A DNA stretch of 64,000 bases. Origin: Certhia americana. Lineage: Eukaryota; Chordata; Aves; Passeriformes; Certhiidae. Shown here piece by piece: positions 34,797 through 46,379 of this stretch. The notes beneath the pieces are model-generated. The model did no database searches and had not been told where the DNA came from. It saw only the letters and a program-made list of their open reading frames with translations. The position numbers and the translations under genes are program-made. Position 1 is the first letter of the stretch, and every line of letters starts with the position of its first letter. Location: NCBI GenBank assembly GCA_018697195.1, contig JAGMWU010000027.1, positions 14,560,082 through 14,624,081 on the forward strand, written 5' to 3'.

Positions 34797-35560
34797 TTAT
34801 TGACTTGAAGTGGCCCACCAATTTCCATTTGCGGGCCAGTAAGGGTTCTTCTGGTTTGCTAACTCAATGTGGTTGATATCTGAGGTAGATGAGATTAGCT
34901 TATTGATGCCCTTATACAGTATCTTACTTAACACCTTGAACATTAACACTATTAGCAGGATAACAACTAGAAGTGACAGAATAGTTTTCACCACTGAAAC
35001 CCACCACCCTGAGAGCCCCCAGTTTTTAAACAGTCCACTGAACCAATCTTCAGTTTCTTGCTTGACTTGTGCAATCATGCTTGTCATTTCTCAGAGTGAG
35101 GCGTGGACATTAGGAGCTTTTGATGTCAGGTATTTCCTCATCTTCTAGGAGGGCACTTATGGCGTTTGATGTTAAATTTGCTTGCTTAACTACCCAACAT
35201 TCGAGATGTCCTAATTCTCCTAGGGCCTTGGTTGCAGCCACCCAAGGAAGGAATATAGACGCAGCAATTCTTTTTGATTTGGACCAATGAAAAATTTCTG
35301 AGCCACAATCTGCATCTAAACTTTCAACACTTCTTTTCTGAATTTTCTTAGCTGAATTATTTTTGCGGGTCCATTGGCCAATTAGTGTTTGATTGGGTGC
35401 CAGCAGCGATAGACGTCCTATGGTACACGGCCCTCTGAGGAGACGGGATGGAATTCCTGAGTCTGCTGGGGAGAAGTTTGAGATTAGAGGGATGTCTCCT
35501 CTTCCTCTCTGCACCATCGTCTCTTCGAGGCAACTTCTACTTGGTTCTCCTCTCTTTCAG
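34797..35560 (-). pseudogene. env: ERVK env remnant with SU and TM deletions
   Basis: Only pieces of the envelope survive. 35110-35517 contains a short N-terminal part, a KRSVES segment and TM sequence (AASIFLPWVAATKALGELG) resembling a fusion-peptide and coiled-coil start. 34797-35087 holds the membrane-proximal tryptophan-rich part, a long hydrophobic span and the cytoplasmic tail. The surface subunit and the middle of TM, including the cysteine loop, are missing. The integrase end lies within about 60 bp of the surviving env. It is a non-functional internal-deletion derivative. Confidence 0.8.
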
Positions 35561-35574
35561 CTGGAGTGGGACTT

Positions 35575-38271
35575 TTAGGGACAAAAGGTTTTACCCACTT
35601 CTGGGGTATCCAGCGTGGGCCTGAGGGGGTGGAGACAGGTGTACCCACGGCCCCAGGTGACCAACTCATAAGGTCCTTTGGTTTCCCAGGTTTCCGGGTC
35701 TTTAATCAGAACTGGTGGGCGTTTTGCTGTTTTGAACTGCTCACCACTGTTAAAGTGACGTGCTACCGGGGGGTTCATGTTTTCAAAGGAACAATTCAGA
35801 AAGTTGATAGTAAACATAGCTTTGCAAAGTTTTTGCTGGGGGGACATCCATGCAGTTAAGCTGCTCTGTTTCTCTAGGACTTGTTTGAGGGTTTGGTGGG
35901 CTCGTTCAATGACCGCTTGACCTGTGGGGGAATAGGGGATGCCTGTGCTGTGTCCTATTCCCCACTGCTGGACAAACTCAAGGAACTCATTGGAAGTATA
36001 CACTGGGCCATTGTCAGTTATAATTTCCTTAGGGATCCCAAGCACTGCAAAGGCCTGTACTAGGTGCTGTTTTACATGTGCCGCCTTCTCCTACATGGGC
36101 AGAGGCATATAGCACACCAGAGTACGTGTCAATACTTACATGTACATACCTCAGGCGTCCAAAACTGGAAACATGGGTTATATCTGTTTGCCATATCTCA
36201 CAGCTCTGAAGGCCTCAGGGGTTAACTCTGATACCAAGCAATGGCACGGCCTAGAGCTGGCAATTGGGACAGGTAGCTACAATGGCTTTAGCCTGGCTCC
36301 GTGTAAGGTGGAACTGGCAAATTAGTCCTGGCACATTTTGATGGTATTTTTGATGACTCATTTTTGCTTGTTGGAAAATGTCTGGAAGAGGTGCCTTTTC
36401 AGCAGGGGCAGCAAGAAGCTCTGCCTGTCCGTTACTCTCTGTGATCTCACCTGGCAAACGAGTGTGTGATCTTACATGCATAACGTAAAATGGATGCTCC
36501 CTGTGTGATACCAAATATATCAGCTTTGAAATCAGCTGAAAGAGATGTTCGTTTTCAATCTCCTTGAGGACTGCCTGTTCAGCTCGGGACACTATCCCTG
36601 CCACATAAGCCGAGTCAGTCACCAGGTTAATTGGCTCTGAGAATTTCTCAAAAGCTCTCGCCACAGCATCCAGTTCAGCTATTTGGGGGGACCCCTCCAC
36701 AAACTGAATGTCAGCTTCCCAACGCTGGGTGTGTGGATCTCTCCAAGTCATCACCGACTTGTGAGATGTCCCTGATGCATCTGTGAACACTGAGAGCCTT
36801 GAGCGGCCTTCGGCTCCTTTTCTCCTGAGGAATGAGGTGGAACTCCTCGTGAAAAAGCTTATGTGAAGGGCAGTGGACAGAGATTTGTTCCCTGAAGCTG
36901 TCCAGAGAAAACTGGAGGTCAGCATTACTCTGGAGAAGATGTTCTAACATCTCCTTTGTTAATTTCTCAGGAGAGCCTTTTCCTTCCTTGGAAAGTTTCA
37001 CTGGAAGGTGTATGCATGCCAAATCACACCCTGATAGCTCATGCAGTCTCATTCTAGCTTTCCGAATTAGCTGAGCCATCAGCTCTTGTGGCTTAGTGAT
37101 GGTCTTGGATCGTTGATGGGAGAGGAAGACACACTCTAGGATTGAGAGAGTGTCTTTCTGTCCCTCAATCCACTGAAATATTAACCCATGTAGGTGTGGT
37201 AGCCTTCCCAGAATAATAAATTTGAAAGGTAACTCCGGATTGTAGCGGTTAGCTTGTCTCTTGGCTAAGGCTTTTTCTACTTTTTTGAGTGCAGCCTTTG
37301 CCTCAGGGGGTCAGTTCCCTGGGAGAAGTTAACTCTCTCTCCCCTTTAAACAATTTGAGGAGGTGACTCAGGTCTTGGTTAGTAAGACCTAACCAGGGTC
37401 TGACCCAATTCAATGAACCACACAGTGCATGAAGATCCGCTAGGGTTTTAGGATTACAATTAATTTGTAATTTTTGCGGAGCAATTGTTCGTGCCGTGAT
37501 CTCCAGGCCCAGGTATTTCCAAGGTTGCATTCTCTGAACTTTTTCCTCCTGTAATTGGAATCCAGCAGAGGTTAAAAATTTAACCACTAGGTCAAGTGTA
37601 CTTTCTAATGCTTTATTATTGGGTGCACACACCAGGATATCATCCACGTAATGAAGGATGATGGCATCTTTGCATTGGACACATACTGGACACAGCAGTG
37701 AAGCTACAAAATGCTGGCATATTGAAGAGCTGCATTTAAGGCCTTGGGGTAAAACTTTCCAATGATAACGCTTCATAGGAGCTTCTCTGTTTATAGAGGG
37801 GACAGAGAAGGCAAACCTTGGGGCATCCTGAGGGTGTAAGGGGATGTGGAAGAAACAATCTTTGATGTCCAGAACTGCTAGTTGCCAATTTTGTGGAAGC
37901 ATGGTTGGTGAGGGCATACCAGGTTGGAGCGACCTCACGTCCTCAAGGACATTGTTTATTTCTCTAAGGTCATGAAGAAGTCTCCACTTGTCTTTCCCTG
38001 GCTTTTTTATCACAAAAACCGTGGAATTCCAAGGGCTTGTAGTTTCTTCAATATGACCCTTTATTAATTGTTCCTCAACTAGTTCATTCAGCGCCTTCAG
38101 CTTTTCTTTACTCAGGGGCCACTGCGGTATCCAGAGAGGTCTACGGCTGAGCCATTTTAACTTGTGGGTCAGGCGCTCTTCAGTGGCCCCTTCTAAAAAT
38201 CCTGGAGGTTCTTGGGGATTAATATTTTTGCACCCCATTGGCACATGGTGTCTCTTCCCCATAGGGGACAC
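35575..38271 (-). pseudogene. pol: ERVK pol: RT, RNase H, integrase
   Basis: Reverse transcriptase is in an open frame at 37303-38271, with the polymerase motif YVDD near 37645 and a palm helix region LDIKDCFF. Connection sequence follows at 36711-37079. RNase H (36251-36925) keeps FTDAS, AELDAV, VTDSAYV and HVRSHT. Integrase begins at its left end with HQKYHQ and CPNC zinc-binding residues. The core has Asp in QTDITH (about 36180), Asp in ITDNGP (about 36020) and Glu in VIERAH (about 35910). All three catalytic residues persist although the frame is broken between 36046 and 36250. Other frameshifts separate the domains. Confidence 0.9.
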
Positions 38272-39010
38272 TTGTAATCAGAGACAAAAGGACGGACGCT
38301 AGCAATTTGACTGTCCAGACCTTCAATTTGGACTATGTTTTTAGAAATTTTTGCTAAGGACATTCCCCCTATACCCTGGCTTTTTCCTGCTACAGGTTGT
38401 AACTCCCAACTTGATGGCCAGAACTTTTCTGGTATGATGGTTACATCTGCTCCTGTGTCCAGCAGCCCTGTTACATGCCGGCTTTCTGACCTGCAAGTCA
38501 AGTTACAATCCATAATAGGCTTGTCTTCCCCAATTACTTCTGCCCAGTAAACATCAGGGGTCTTATCGCTTATCGGGATGTCCATGGGAACCGGGATTGC
38601 CTGGGCTATTATCTGTCCTTTGGGGAGAAAAAACGGTGGATGAAGACAGCGGGCTAGAAGTATGAGTTCTGTAAGGTCTCCTTTTATGGTCATAGGAGCC
38701 ACTTCAATTTCCCATGGTGTGTGTGATGTATCCCCAATCACAAAGTAATTACTGTCCAGGTCTTTGAGCCATGCTGTCAGATCAGGTGTATTTTCAGGCA
38801 AGTCTACCGCAATGACTATCCAGTTCTTAGATCTGAAATTAAATGCTTTAGAGGTTGTTAATTTAAACCAACCAAAAGGTTTCCAAGCTTTAAAATAAAG
38901 ACTTTCCCCATTACAACTGTTATGATCTCCCACAGACCCCCTCCCAAAATTCCCCTTTTTTGTTAAAGGACAGAGATTGGTTCCCCCTGCATTTCTGTCA
39001 TAGCGTGAGG
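38193..39010 (-). pseudogene. pro: ERVK dUTPase-like domain and protease
   Basis: The frame at 38193-38933 starts with a dUTPase-like region ending in LPKGQIIAQAIPVP, similar to the last conserved dUTPase motif. A retropepsin follows, with LLDTGADVTI near 38460 and a GRD near 38250. A dUTPase fused in front of protease is typical of betaretroviruses. Most dUTPase motifs are hard to recognise, so it is probably degenerate. It overlaps the RT frame by about 80 bp, consistent with a pro-pol frameshift junction. Confidence 0.8.
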
Positions 39011-39894
39011 TGAAGAAGCGCTTTAACTCGAGTTTTTTGGCAAGCTGGTATCAAGGTTCTGCTGTTGCCTTGACGGACAGTTCTTAGCAAAATGTCCTGG
39101 CTTTTTGCATTGGAAGCAAATGATACGTTGTAGCTGATCAGACGTCATCTGTTCTCTCCTCGTTTCAGATGTAACAGCAGCAGCAGTCTTCTGGTTGGTC
39201 CAAGCAGGCTTTTTTTCCTGTGAAAACAACTCCGCTTTCCTCGCACAGGCTTCTATCATCTGTGCAAGGGTCGGGGGAGGGTCGACCGGCAGGCCCAGTA
39301 TGACTCTACGGCAAGACTCATTAGCATTTCTCTGAGCTTTTTCTTTGGTTAATTCTGCCTGTACAACAGGGTCTTCCATCTGGCGGGAGACCCGTTCTCT
39401 TAATCAGTCTAAGAATTGCAAAAACCCTTCTGAAGGCATTTGTTTGATATTTATGTAACTCCCCTTAGTTTCAGCTGTTGGTAGTTGGTTAAAAGCTTTT
39501 TCTGCAGCTGCTGTAATTTTATCTATCACGATTTGTGGTAAGGCCCTTGTCTGGTCTTCAGGCTTATTCCATACTCCTTCACTGCATAAATGGTCAAAGG
39601 TAATAGTATTATTTAACAAATCAGCATTTAGGTGATTGGTTTGTAACAATTCTACAAGGAGGTTTTTTAGGAACCGTTTCCATGTGTTTTCCCATAAATC
39701 GAATTCAGAGGGTGTAAGCAAACATCTGAAAAATTCTTTTAAATCTGTGGGAACCAATTCATTGGAAGTTAATGTAGTTTTAATCATACTTTTAAATATT
39801 TCAGTGTTGCGGCCAAATTCTCTTTGAACTTTACAAATTTCCTTTTTATCTTGGTATGTGAATGGTTTATAGCATCTGTTTTGTGGCCTTGTTC

Positions 39895-40560
39895 TGATTT
39901 ACTAAAATATGGATATCGATCTAATATCGATACCTAACTGAGACGGACAAAAGACTCTCTAACAGTTAAGTTAGAAAGTGTATGTTTATTGACGGCCGGG
40001 CAGCTGCGTGGGATAGCTCCCTAATACGCACTGCAAAGATCACAGGTAATTACAAAGCCTTTTATCTACAAGAATGTTGAATACACAAAATACAAATGCA
40101 TATTCATACTCCTGTCACCTCCTCTTCTCCGCTTGGTATGCTAATTGACAAAAAGGCTATTAAGCATGTGTAGTTTTGTTCTCTGAAATGAGTCGGGGGT
40201 CTTATGTGGGGAGTGGTCACCAAAAGGAGGAAGTAAAACTAGTCTTCCTCGTTTTAAACTTTCAACCTTTGATGGATACGTGATAAATGACTCCTTGGAG
40301 TTTCTTGTTCTCAAGACTGTTTCTAGAGATAGAGGGTCTGCAATCATCTCGTGTTTTTGGGGTCTATTGATCAATTCTCTTGTTTTTCGTTACAAGCCCA
40401 GCTTACACAAACATAAACTTGACAGGCAATGAGTTATTAGATCCGGGATAGCTTATCTCAAATCTGGTCTCTCTCTTAACCATCTTCTGAATTTTAACTG
40501 ATTTCAGCAAAGCTTCTTTTTCCCAGCTAAGTCAGCAATATCTTCAAAATTAGTGTCTCA
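39895..40560 (-). mobile_element. Solo LTR inside ERVK gag, 4-bp TSD gttc
   Basis: 666 bp, the same length and family as 19227-19892. It is bounded by gttc at 39891-39894 and 40561-40564. It is the innermost layer of a three-deep nest. Confidence 0.93.
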
Positions 40561-41376
40561 GTTCCTATAAAAGTCACAGGGGCTACAATAGGGAAGAAGC
40601 CTGAATCCCAGTTCCCAGCTTCCCCATTCCCAGGAATTGTGTCTGTTTGGGCTGGCACAGAGGCTTGGGGAGAGGCTTGTGTCACTTGGGAGCTGGGGGG
40701 GTAGTACTCCCCCATCCCCCAGGGGGCCCAGGCCATGCCAGGCTGTGTAACTCTTTAGTGGATACAGGCTGAGGGGATACACCCTCCCATCCCCCGGGGC
40801 CATGAGGGCTGAGTGCTGCAGCATAGCCACACCCGCCGTTGGAATGTGGTGGAGGGATCTCATTTCTCTGCTCGCTCCCGACCCCGCCCCCCAGACTTTG
40901 GGGGCCGGGAGCGACTCCACCCCTCACCCCCATCCCGACCCAGCCCCCAGCCCCGGACCCGGTCCCGGCTCCACACCCCGCCCCAGTCCCGGTCCCACCC
41001 CCCACCCCGTTGGAAGCAGGCAGTGAGGAGGGGCCGCAGGGCGATGTCATGCCGAGAGGGGCACTCAGAGAGAGCCTGGGGCCGGAATGGGTTATGGGCA
41101 GAGAGGGGCTTGGGGGCGGGAACCTGTGAGAGGAAAGGGTTATGGAGAGGATAGGGGGCTAGGGAGGAAACTACGTGGTTTGGCGCCATTATGGCACAGC
41201 ACGTGTTTGCTGCTCTGAGGAGATTCAGCTGTGCTCCCCCCTCCCGGGGTGGGGGAAGCCATGCTTTTCGGAATTGTCTGTGGGAAGGGTAGGGTAAGGA
41301 GAGGAATTTCTATCTGCCTGTGTTTCGCGGTTCGCTATGGCCTCAGCTAGCTCAGATAGATCGAATCGCCCCGGTG

Positions 41377-41386
41377 NNNNNNNNNN
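41377..41386. other. Assembly gap of 10 N
   Basis: Ten Ns stand in the 5' part of the ERVK. The true length missing is unknown. Confidence 1.
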
Positions 41387-41652
41387 GAAAAAGGAGGTGG
41401 AGGCATTTAAAATGTGGGATCAGGACAGCATTCAGAGTCAGGGTATAGGTCATGGAACCAGGTAGGAGGCTGTGGTCGGGGTTTTATCTGCCAGACACGT
41501 GCTGCCCACACCTCCCACACACACCCACACCGTGTGTGCTGCCACGTGGCTCAGCTGCTGCCACTGCCTGGGGGAGCTGCTGCCTAGCACCGGTACCACC
41601 ACCGTGCCCTGCTAAAAACCCCACTACAAACCACCATGATCCTCTGTCCCGA

Positions 41653-41663
41653 GTTCTTACCTT
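41653..41663 (-). other. Candidate ERVK major splice donor
   Basis: On -, GGAAG|GTAAGAA lies about 200 bp after the 5' LTR, in the leader, where betaretroviruses place their donor. The match to the consensus is strong, but usage is inferred. Confidence 0.45.
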
Positions 41664-41839
41664 CCTGAAGAACGCGGTGTCTCTCGGTATTTTAAAAAAG
41701 GTCCTCAGTCCAGGCTGACTCGTCTCTGCGAGCTACCAGCCTTATCCCTGTCCATGAGCGGGCAGGGTAGTTGGCGATTCCAAGGCTTATTTAAAACACT
41801 GGAGGGGTGTTTTCTAGCTGTCCCGTGGTGTCCCTGGGG

Positions 41840-41857
41840 CTACCACATTGGGCGCCA
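41840..41857 (-). other. Lysine-tRNA primer-binding site of the ERVK
   Basis: TGGCGCCCAATGTGGTAG on -, two bases from the LTR end. It starts with the TGGCGCCCAA core of the tRNA-Lys type that defines ERVK-class elements. Confidence 0.88.
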
Positions 41858-41859
41858 AC

Positions 41860-42192
41860 TGAAGGAGACCCCTTTCTATGCTCTTCCCATGTTCCCCTAG
41901 CTAGCTGTGCTGTGGGGAAGGCAGGAGGTTTCCTTGGGAACTGAAGTAAGACCAAGGGCTGCTTTTCCTCCGGGATAGAAGCTGGAGTTTATTCTTGGCA
42001 AAATCCAGGAGGGAAAGAGAGCTAGCGAGGCTTTCCCGGAGTTTTTCAAACCTTGGGATAGGGGACGGGAGGCATACAGCATCAGCCAATGGGATAAACA
42101 TTCCAAGGACAGGGAGGGGAGGGGAAAAATATGTCACTTGGGGGTGGGGATACCTGGAGACACACATGGAGGGAAGCATCTGCACTACCACA
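41860..42192 (-). mobile_element. 5' LTR of the ERVK provirus
   Basis: 333 bp, the partner of 34410-34742. Its outer end ACCACA is followed by the duplication acttac. Confidence 0.93.
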
Positions 42193-42332
42193 ACTTACTA
42201 CAAAGTCACTTTATCAACTTACTTTACTCCTAAAGAAAACTGTATCTTTAAAATCATTTCTACACCACACATATAATACCCACCCTAATATTTGCAAAAA
42301 AACAATACCTTAATATGTATTTATAACACACC

Positions 42333-42659
42333 AAACCAATATGATTACTCAGAAGCCATTTTTTTTTACATTACCACCCCAATTATACATTTCTAAAACT
42401 ACTGTTTACATTTTCACACATTGCTCGATTGGTTGATCCAATTTCACTCAAACCCACGAGGATCTCTGGAAAAGTGATTGGTCAAAAACCATGTGTTCCT
42501 TTATCGAGTGCTTTCATTCTTTGTCGCCAGTTTCTCAGCATCTCTGCTCCAGGTTTAGCATGATTGTTGTTTCAGCAATCTTGAAGATTTCTCAGTTTAG
42601 CACTATTGTTGTTTCAGCAGCCTTGACAAATTCCAGAGGATCTGATAAACACACCTAGA
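42333..42659. other. HOMER1: Intron DNA right of the class I provirus
   Basis: No gene. A motif of about 42 bp (gtttagcatgattgttgttt...) is imperfectly duplicated in tandem near 42554-42640. Confidence 0.45.
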
Positions 42660-43162
42660 GATAATTTGGCTGGGGCATCCCTGGGAACAAGTTATTCAGA
42701 TGCATCACAACAGCTGCCCCTGGGGGTTTGTAAAGGAAGCCCCTTCACCCCTTTCTGCCAGCTGTGTCCACCATTATCCACGTTGAGAAAAAGGCTGCCA
42801 GACTCTCTCCACAGCGCCCCCCGCAGCCGAGGGGGAGTCATCATGCCTGCCCTGCCCAGCGGGAGCCTGCCAGCACACCTGCCAGCTGTGACCATAACTA
42901 CACCAAAGGGGAAAGTGCTTAAAGAGCGTGAAGAGACTGTTTATTTGGTTTCTTGTTTTTGTTTGGTGTTGCTGCCATTGTTGTTGCTTTTTTGCCTTGT
43001 TATATATACTAGTAAAGATCTTTTATTCCTTTTCCCATATCTTTGCCTGAAAGCCCCTTATTTTCAAAGTTATAATAATTCAGAGGGAAGGAGGGTCATA
43101 TTTGCCATTCCAAGGGAGGTTCCCACCTCCCTTGGCAGACACCCGTCTTTCAAACCAAGACA
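42660..43162 (+). mobile_element. LTR, 3' part recognised
   Basis: The last part, with AGTAAAGATCTTTTATTCC and an end CTTTCAAACCAAGACA, matches the reverse complement of the left end of the LTRs at 50479 and 53051. Its 5' boundary is unresolved. Confidence 0.6.
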
Positions 43163-44253
43163 CTGACAAAGGTAAATGTATTTTTTTCTCACCCTTACAG
43201 ATTTTATGAAAGGTTCTAGCCCATTTTTCTCCCCTCAGCTCCTGAAAAATTGCTGATATTATTTGTGATGGTACACTAACTAACAAGTGGTCAAAGATTT
43301 AATGCTAAAGGCTGATTGTTAAATGAGAACAAATCAGTTAAGGAAACAGCTTGAAGGCATTGCTCTCTGCAGTATTATGTAGCTATAATCCATATTCTAG
43401 AAACTAGAATTCAACTTTATATGTAAATAGATGTATATATGTATTAACTTCTAATTGAATACAGAAAAATTTCCAAGCTTTTTAGGAAACACTTCCTAAG
43501 CTTTTACTGACCATGAGTGAACCCGACTGAAACCCAAAACAACACCAAAAGCAAGTCTAAGAATGTAAGTGTAAAACTAGGTAAATTGGTGATGGTATGG
43601 AAAGGATTTTGATCTGGTTGCTTGATTGTTTTAGGACATCAAAGTTCTTATTATATGCATGTAGTATAGAAAGTAAATTCTTAATATGTACTCATTTCAC
43701 AAGTGTGCTGAGTATGGTTTTTTTTTATTGTCAGTCACTTTCTGTCCAGAAAAATATTCTTATTTAGAGCAGTTTCTATACAAGAAGCCAATGTTATGCA
43801 ATACTGTCCCACAAGCTACTGCATGCAGTATTTGTCAGACTTCAAAGCATTTTTATGAATAAGGAAAATTCTGTATTTTTTCTCTTGCTTTGAATTGTGT
43901 TTACAGAGTTTGTTGACTCAGACTCCTATGAAACTATTTATCATGTTTGGATGCCATTGTTGACAAATGAGTTTTGACCATAGCCGCATTTTTTATTCAC
44001 TCTCCTTATTTCTTTTCAGGGATCCCTCATGAAACCTCATAGAATAACAAAAGCTTGCTAAAGCTTTAAAAAAAGTTAGGGATAGTCTTTTTTTAAAAAC
44101 TGTATCTGGACATTGGGAGAAAGCTGTAGTCTAGGTACATTGTTCTTGGGTTTATAAAAATATTTTTGCGTGTTTTTCTCTGCCGGCTGTTTTCCGTGAC
44201 CAAAGAATGCAAAGAGTCTTTTTTCCCTAGCCCCGAGATCGAAGGAAAGGCCA
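43163..44253. other. HOMER1: Unannotated HOMER1 intron DNA
   Basis: AT-rich; no repeat boundary, exon or RNA recognised. Confidence 0.45.
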
Positions 44254-44796
44254 TGAGTCGTCTCTTCTGTTGTTCTCATTCATTGTTTATTCTTTCTTAT
44301 CAATACATTCTGTTCCTGACCTGCAGAGCTCTTCACTGTAAGTCACTCCAAGGCACAAAACCCCGAAAACACCCTCACACAGGGTGGTATGTACATTTAT
44401 ACAACAATCTATGTAATCAGTATTTATAATACTTCTCCAATAACTATTATCCATGTTAGGAAGTTAGACTCTACTCTAAACCAACCATAATGTGCCACCT
44501 CACTGCAGAACATGGAGGCAGATGAGGAAGAAGGAGGAAGCCCAAAAGCCACATGGACTTCTCCATTTTGTCTTCACCTGCTTACAGTCCTAAAAACCCC
44601 ATATATCTAAAATTCTCACCCTGTGATAAAACTACACACTATTCTACTATCTAATACACACTCTTGAAAACTCTGCTTCATTCCAGAGCTTAAAAGCCCT
44701 TTTTCCATGAACAAAGGTTAAAAACACTGTTTGTCAGAGATCTTAAAATCTCTTAAACATGCAAAGAAATTTTTCTCATAATTCCAGACTCCAACA
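44254..44796 (-). mobile_element. Solo LTR, same family as 48812-49338
   Basis: TGAGTCGTCTCTTCTG...CAGACTCCAACA aligns over about 530 bp with the copy at 48812. AATAAA on - is just inside the left end. The TSD is unclear. Confidence 0.75.
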
Positions 44797-45787
44797 TGTT
44801 GTCATTTTGAAAAAGCAAAAATACTTTTATCTTGTCCTAAATCTGAGGAAAATCAGCAAATGCCGAAGAGATCATGCAGTGGATTCATGTTGTCTCATAA
44901 AGGGAGAAATCAACTGGAATGACAGATATTGTAGAGCTCAGAACTCACTGTGTGCATAACTATTACCTGAAAAAGCATATGTGTGATTGTGTGATACCTA
45001 CCAAGAGAGTTTGCAGTCCTTGGGACTGCCAGAGTGCTTGTGTTGAGTGTGCAGGGTACCACATGGCGGGGTCTGCTGTGTCCAACATGATCTCCCATCT
45101 CTTGGCCACAGGTGACAGTTAAGATATAGTGCTCATTTCCTAGTGTACTTTTTTTTTAGCACAACTACACTACAGGCCACATTCCCCTCAGTGTTGGACC
45201 TGCTCCCATGTCTGCTCCTGCTCAGGCAGCTCTTTGCTCCAACCCATGTCTTTTTTTTGTTTTTCCAGCCCCAAGCCTGCTCTGTTCTTGTGTCTGCATA
45301 AGGCTGTCTCTGACTTTCTCTCACACAGTGCAGCACCTCCACTACCAAAACCTTGTCAATTTATCCCCATATATATGTGTGTGTGTGTAATTTATTTATT
45401 TATTAAGCATCATTAACACACTAAAAGGAGAAGCAAGTAGGGCATCAACTAATACTATAAAAGTTTGTACCTTCTTTTCAGTAGCCTTAGTCTTTTTACA
45501 ATAACTAAGACAACAGAATCCCAGACTTGAGAAATTGTAGCTATTATGTCAATGAAAATAACTTTGGAGTCATGGTAAACCATGTTGGGAAAGAAGTAAG
45601 AAGAAGGAGGCCTTGAGCACTAGTGTTGGCATGATCTGGATGTATCAGACACATCAAAGAATAATACTTTCTTAAAAAGCAAATGTTAATTATGGATTAG
45701 CAAGTAAAGTTCTTTCTAACCTTCTGTATTAATGTAAGCTGCTTTTATGAAATCCTTAATCTCACATGTAGAGAAAGGAACCCTAAC
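44797..45787. other. HOMER1: Unannotated intron DNA with short TG repeat
   Basis: No gene recognised. A (TA)(TG) simple repeat lies at 45371-45388. Confidence 0.45.
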
Positions 45788-45793
45788 ATTATT

Positions 45794-46192
45794 TGTTGGG
45801 GCCTTTACAGGGGCCATAAGCCTTCAGACGGTGTACAAGAGAATCCTGTAATGTGTCTTTAATAACAAATTGTGTGAAGCAGAAGGAACAGAAGCTAGAC
45901 AAAGGAATGTTAAACATAGCAGCCCAAGTTAGGAGGTTACCAGCAGAGAATCACAAGAAAGATAACCAAGATCATTAAAAAGTTCTGCTGGCAGCACGGG
46001 AGGGATGAAGCTGAACACCTGGAGATTTGACCATGAACAGATATATTTTTAGCCTTTGGCACAAACTATGTTGATTGTATCCTGCACGTACTCAAAACAT
46101 ATATAAGGTTTTTCACTTGCTTAATAAATCGGAATCAGTTCCACATCATATTGGTGTGTCGTCTGTTCCCTTCTCCGACACGGACCTCAACA
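45794..46192 (+). mobile_element. Solo LTR, 6-bp TSD attatt
   Basis: TGTTGGGGCC...GACCTCAACA (ends TGTTG/CAACA), flanked by attatt at 45788-45793 and 46193-46198. TATA (ACATATATAAGG) lies near 46093 and AATAAA near 46122, giving a compact promoter and poly(A) pair. A 6-bp duplication fits an ERVK/alpha-like class. Confidence 0.92.
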
Positions 46193-46379
46193 ATTATTAT
46201 ATTCAATAGTCTGAATTTTTTGGAAAAGAATGTGTTAAGATGTCAAAGTGGAAAGAGGAGCTGAAAACACTTCATTCAGCTGTTAGCACACAGGCATTTC
46301 TACTAAGCCTAACCTAGGACTGATTGCATATCAATGAATGGATTTCTGTATCAATGATAAAAACTGGTGTGACCCTACC

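Larger units (their letters stand above)
39023..41400 (-). pseudogene. gag: ERVK gag, split by a solo LTR and a gap
   Basis: The capsid frame (39404-39787) joins the nucleocapsid frame (39023-39379) through a single TGA. The nucleocapsid contains a zinc knuckle CFQCKKPGHFAKNC near 39110. The N-terminal part, right of 40560, includes a very GC-rich segment (40682-41050) coding Gly/Pro-rich sequence. The start codon was not located because of the 10-N gap at 41377-41386. The LTR at 39895-40560 with TSD gttc splits the gene. Confidence 0.8.
34410..42192 (-). mobile_element. ERVK (betaretrovirus-like) provirus, 6-bp TSD acttac
   Basis: Two 333-bp LTRs (34410-34742 and 41860-42192) enclose a lysine-tRNA primer site, gag, dUTPase-protease, pol and a deleted env, all on -. 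The duplication acttac is at 34404-34409 and 42193-42198. LTRs differ at about 14 of 333 positions by hand count, roughly 4%, so the insertion is moderately old. A solo LTR (39895-40560) interrupts gag, and a 10-N gap lies in gag or leader. It is defective. Confidence 0.95.
20938..42328 (-). mobile_element. Class I (gammaretrovirus-like) provirus, heavily nested
   Basis: Both outer ends are exact: TGTGAAAAACAC at 20938 and TTATAACA at 42328, flanked by the 4-bp duplication cacc (20934-20937 and 42329-42332). Order on - is 5' LTR (33968-42328, split), primer site, leader, gag, UAG, pro, pol, env, polypurine tract, 3' LTR (20938-23477, split). Eight later insertions sit inside it: LTRs at 21270, 21968, 22799, 25298, 31131 and 32014, a complete ERVK provirus at 34410-42192, and an LTR inside that ERVK. 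Removing them leaves an element of roughly 10 kb. Every gene is broken, so it is not a functional virus. Confidence 0.93.
33968..42328 (-). mobile_element. 5' LTR of the class I provirus, split by the ERVK provirus
   Basis: Left part 33968-34409 and right part 42199-42328 together form a full LTR of about 572 bp that aligns with the 3' LTR at 20938-23477. The ERVK between them is flanked by acttac on both sides. Confidence 0.9.
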
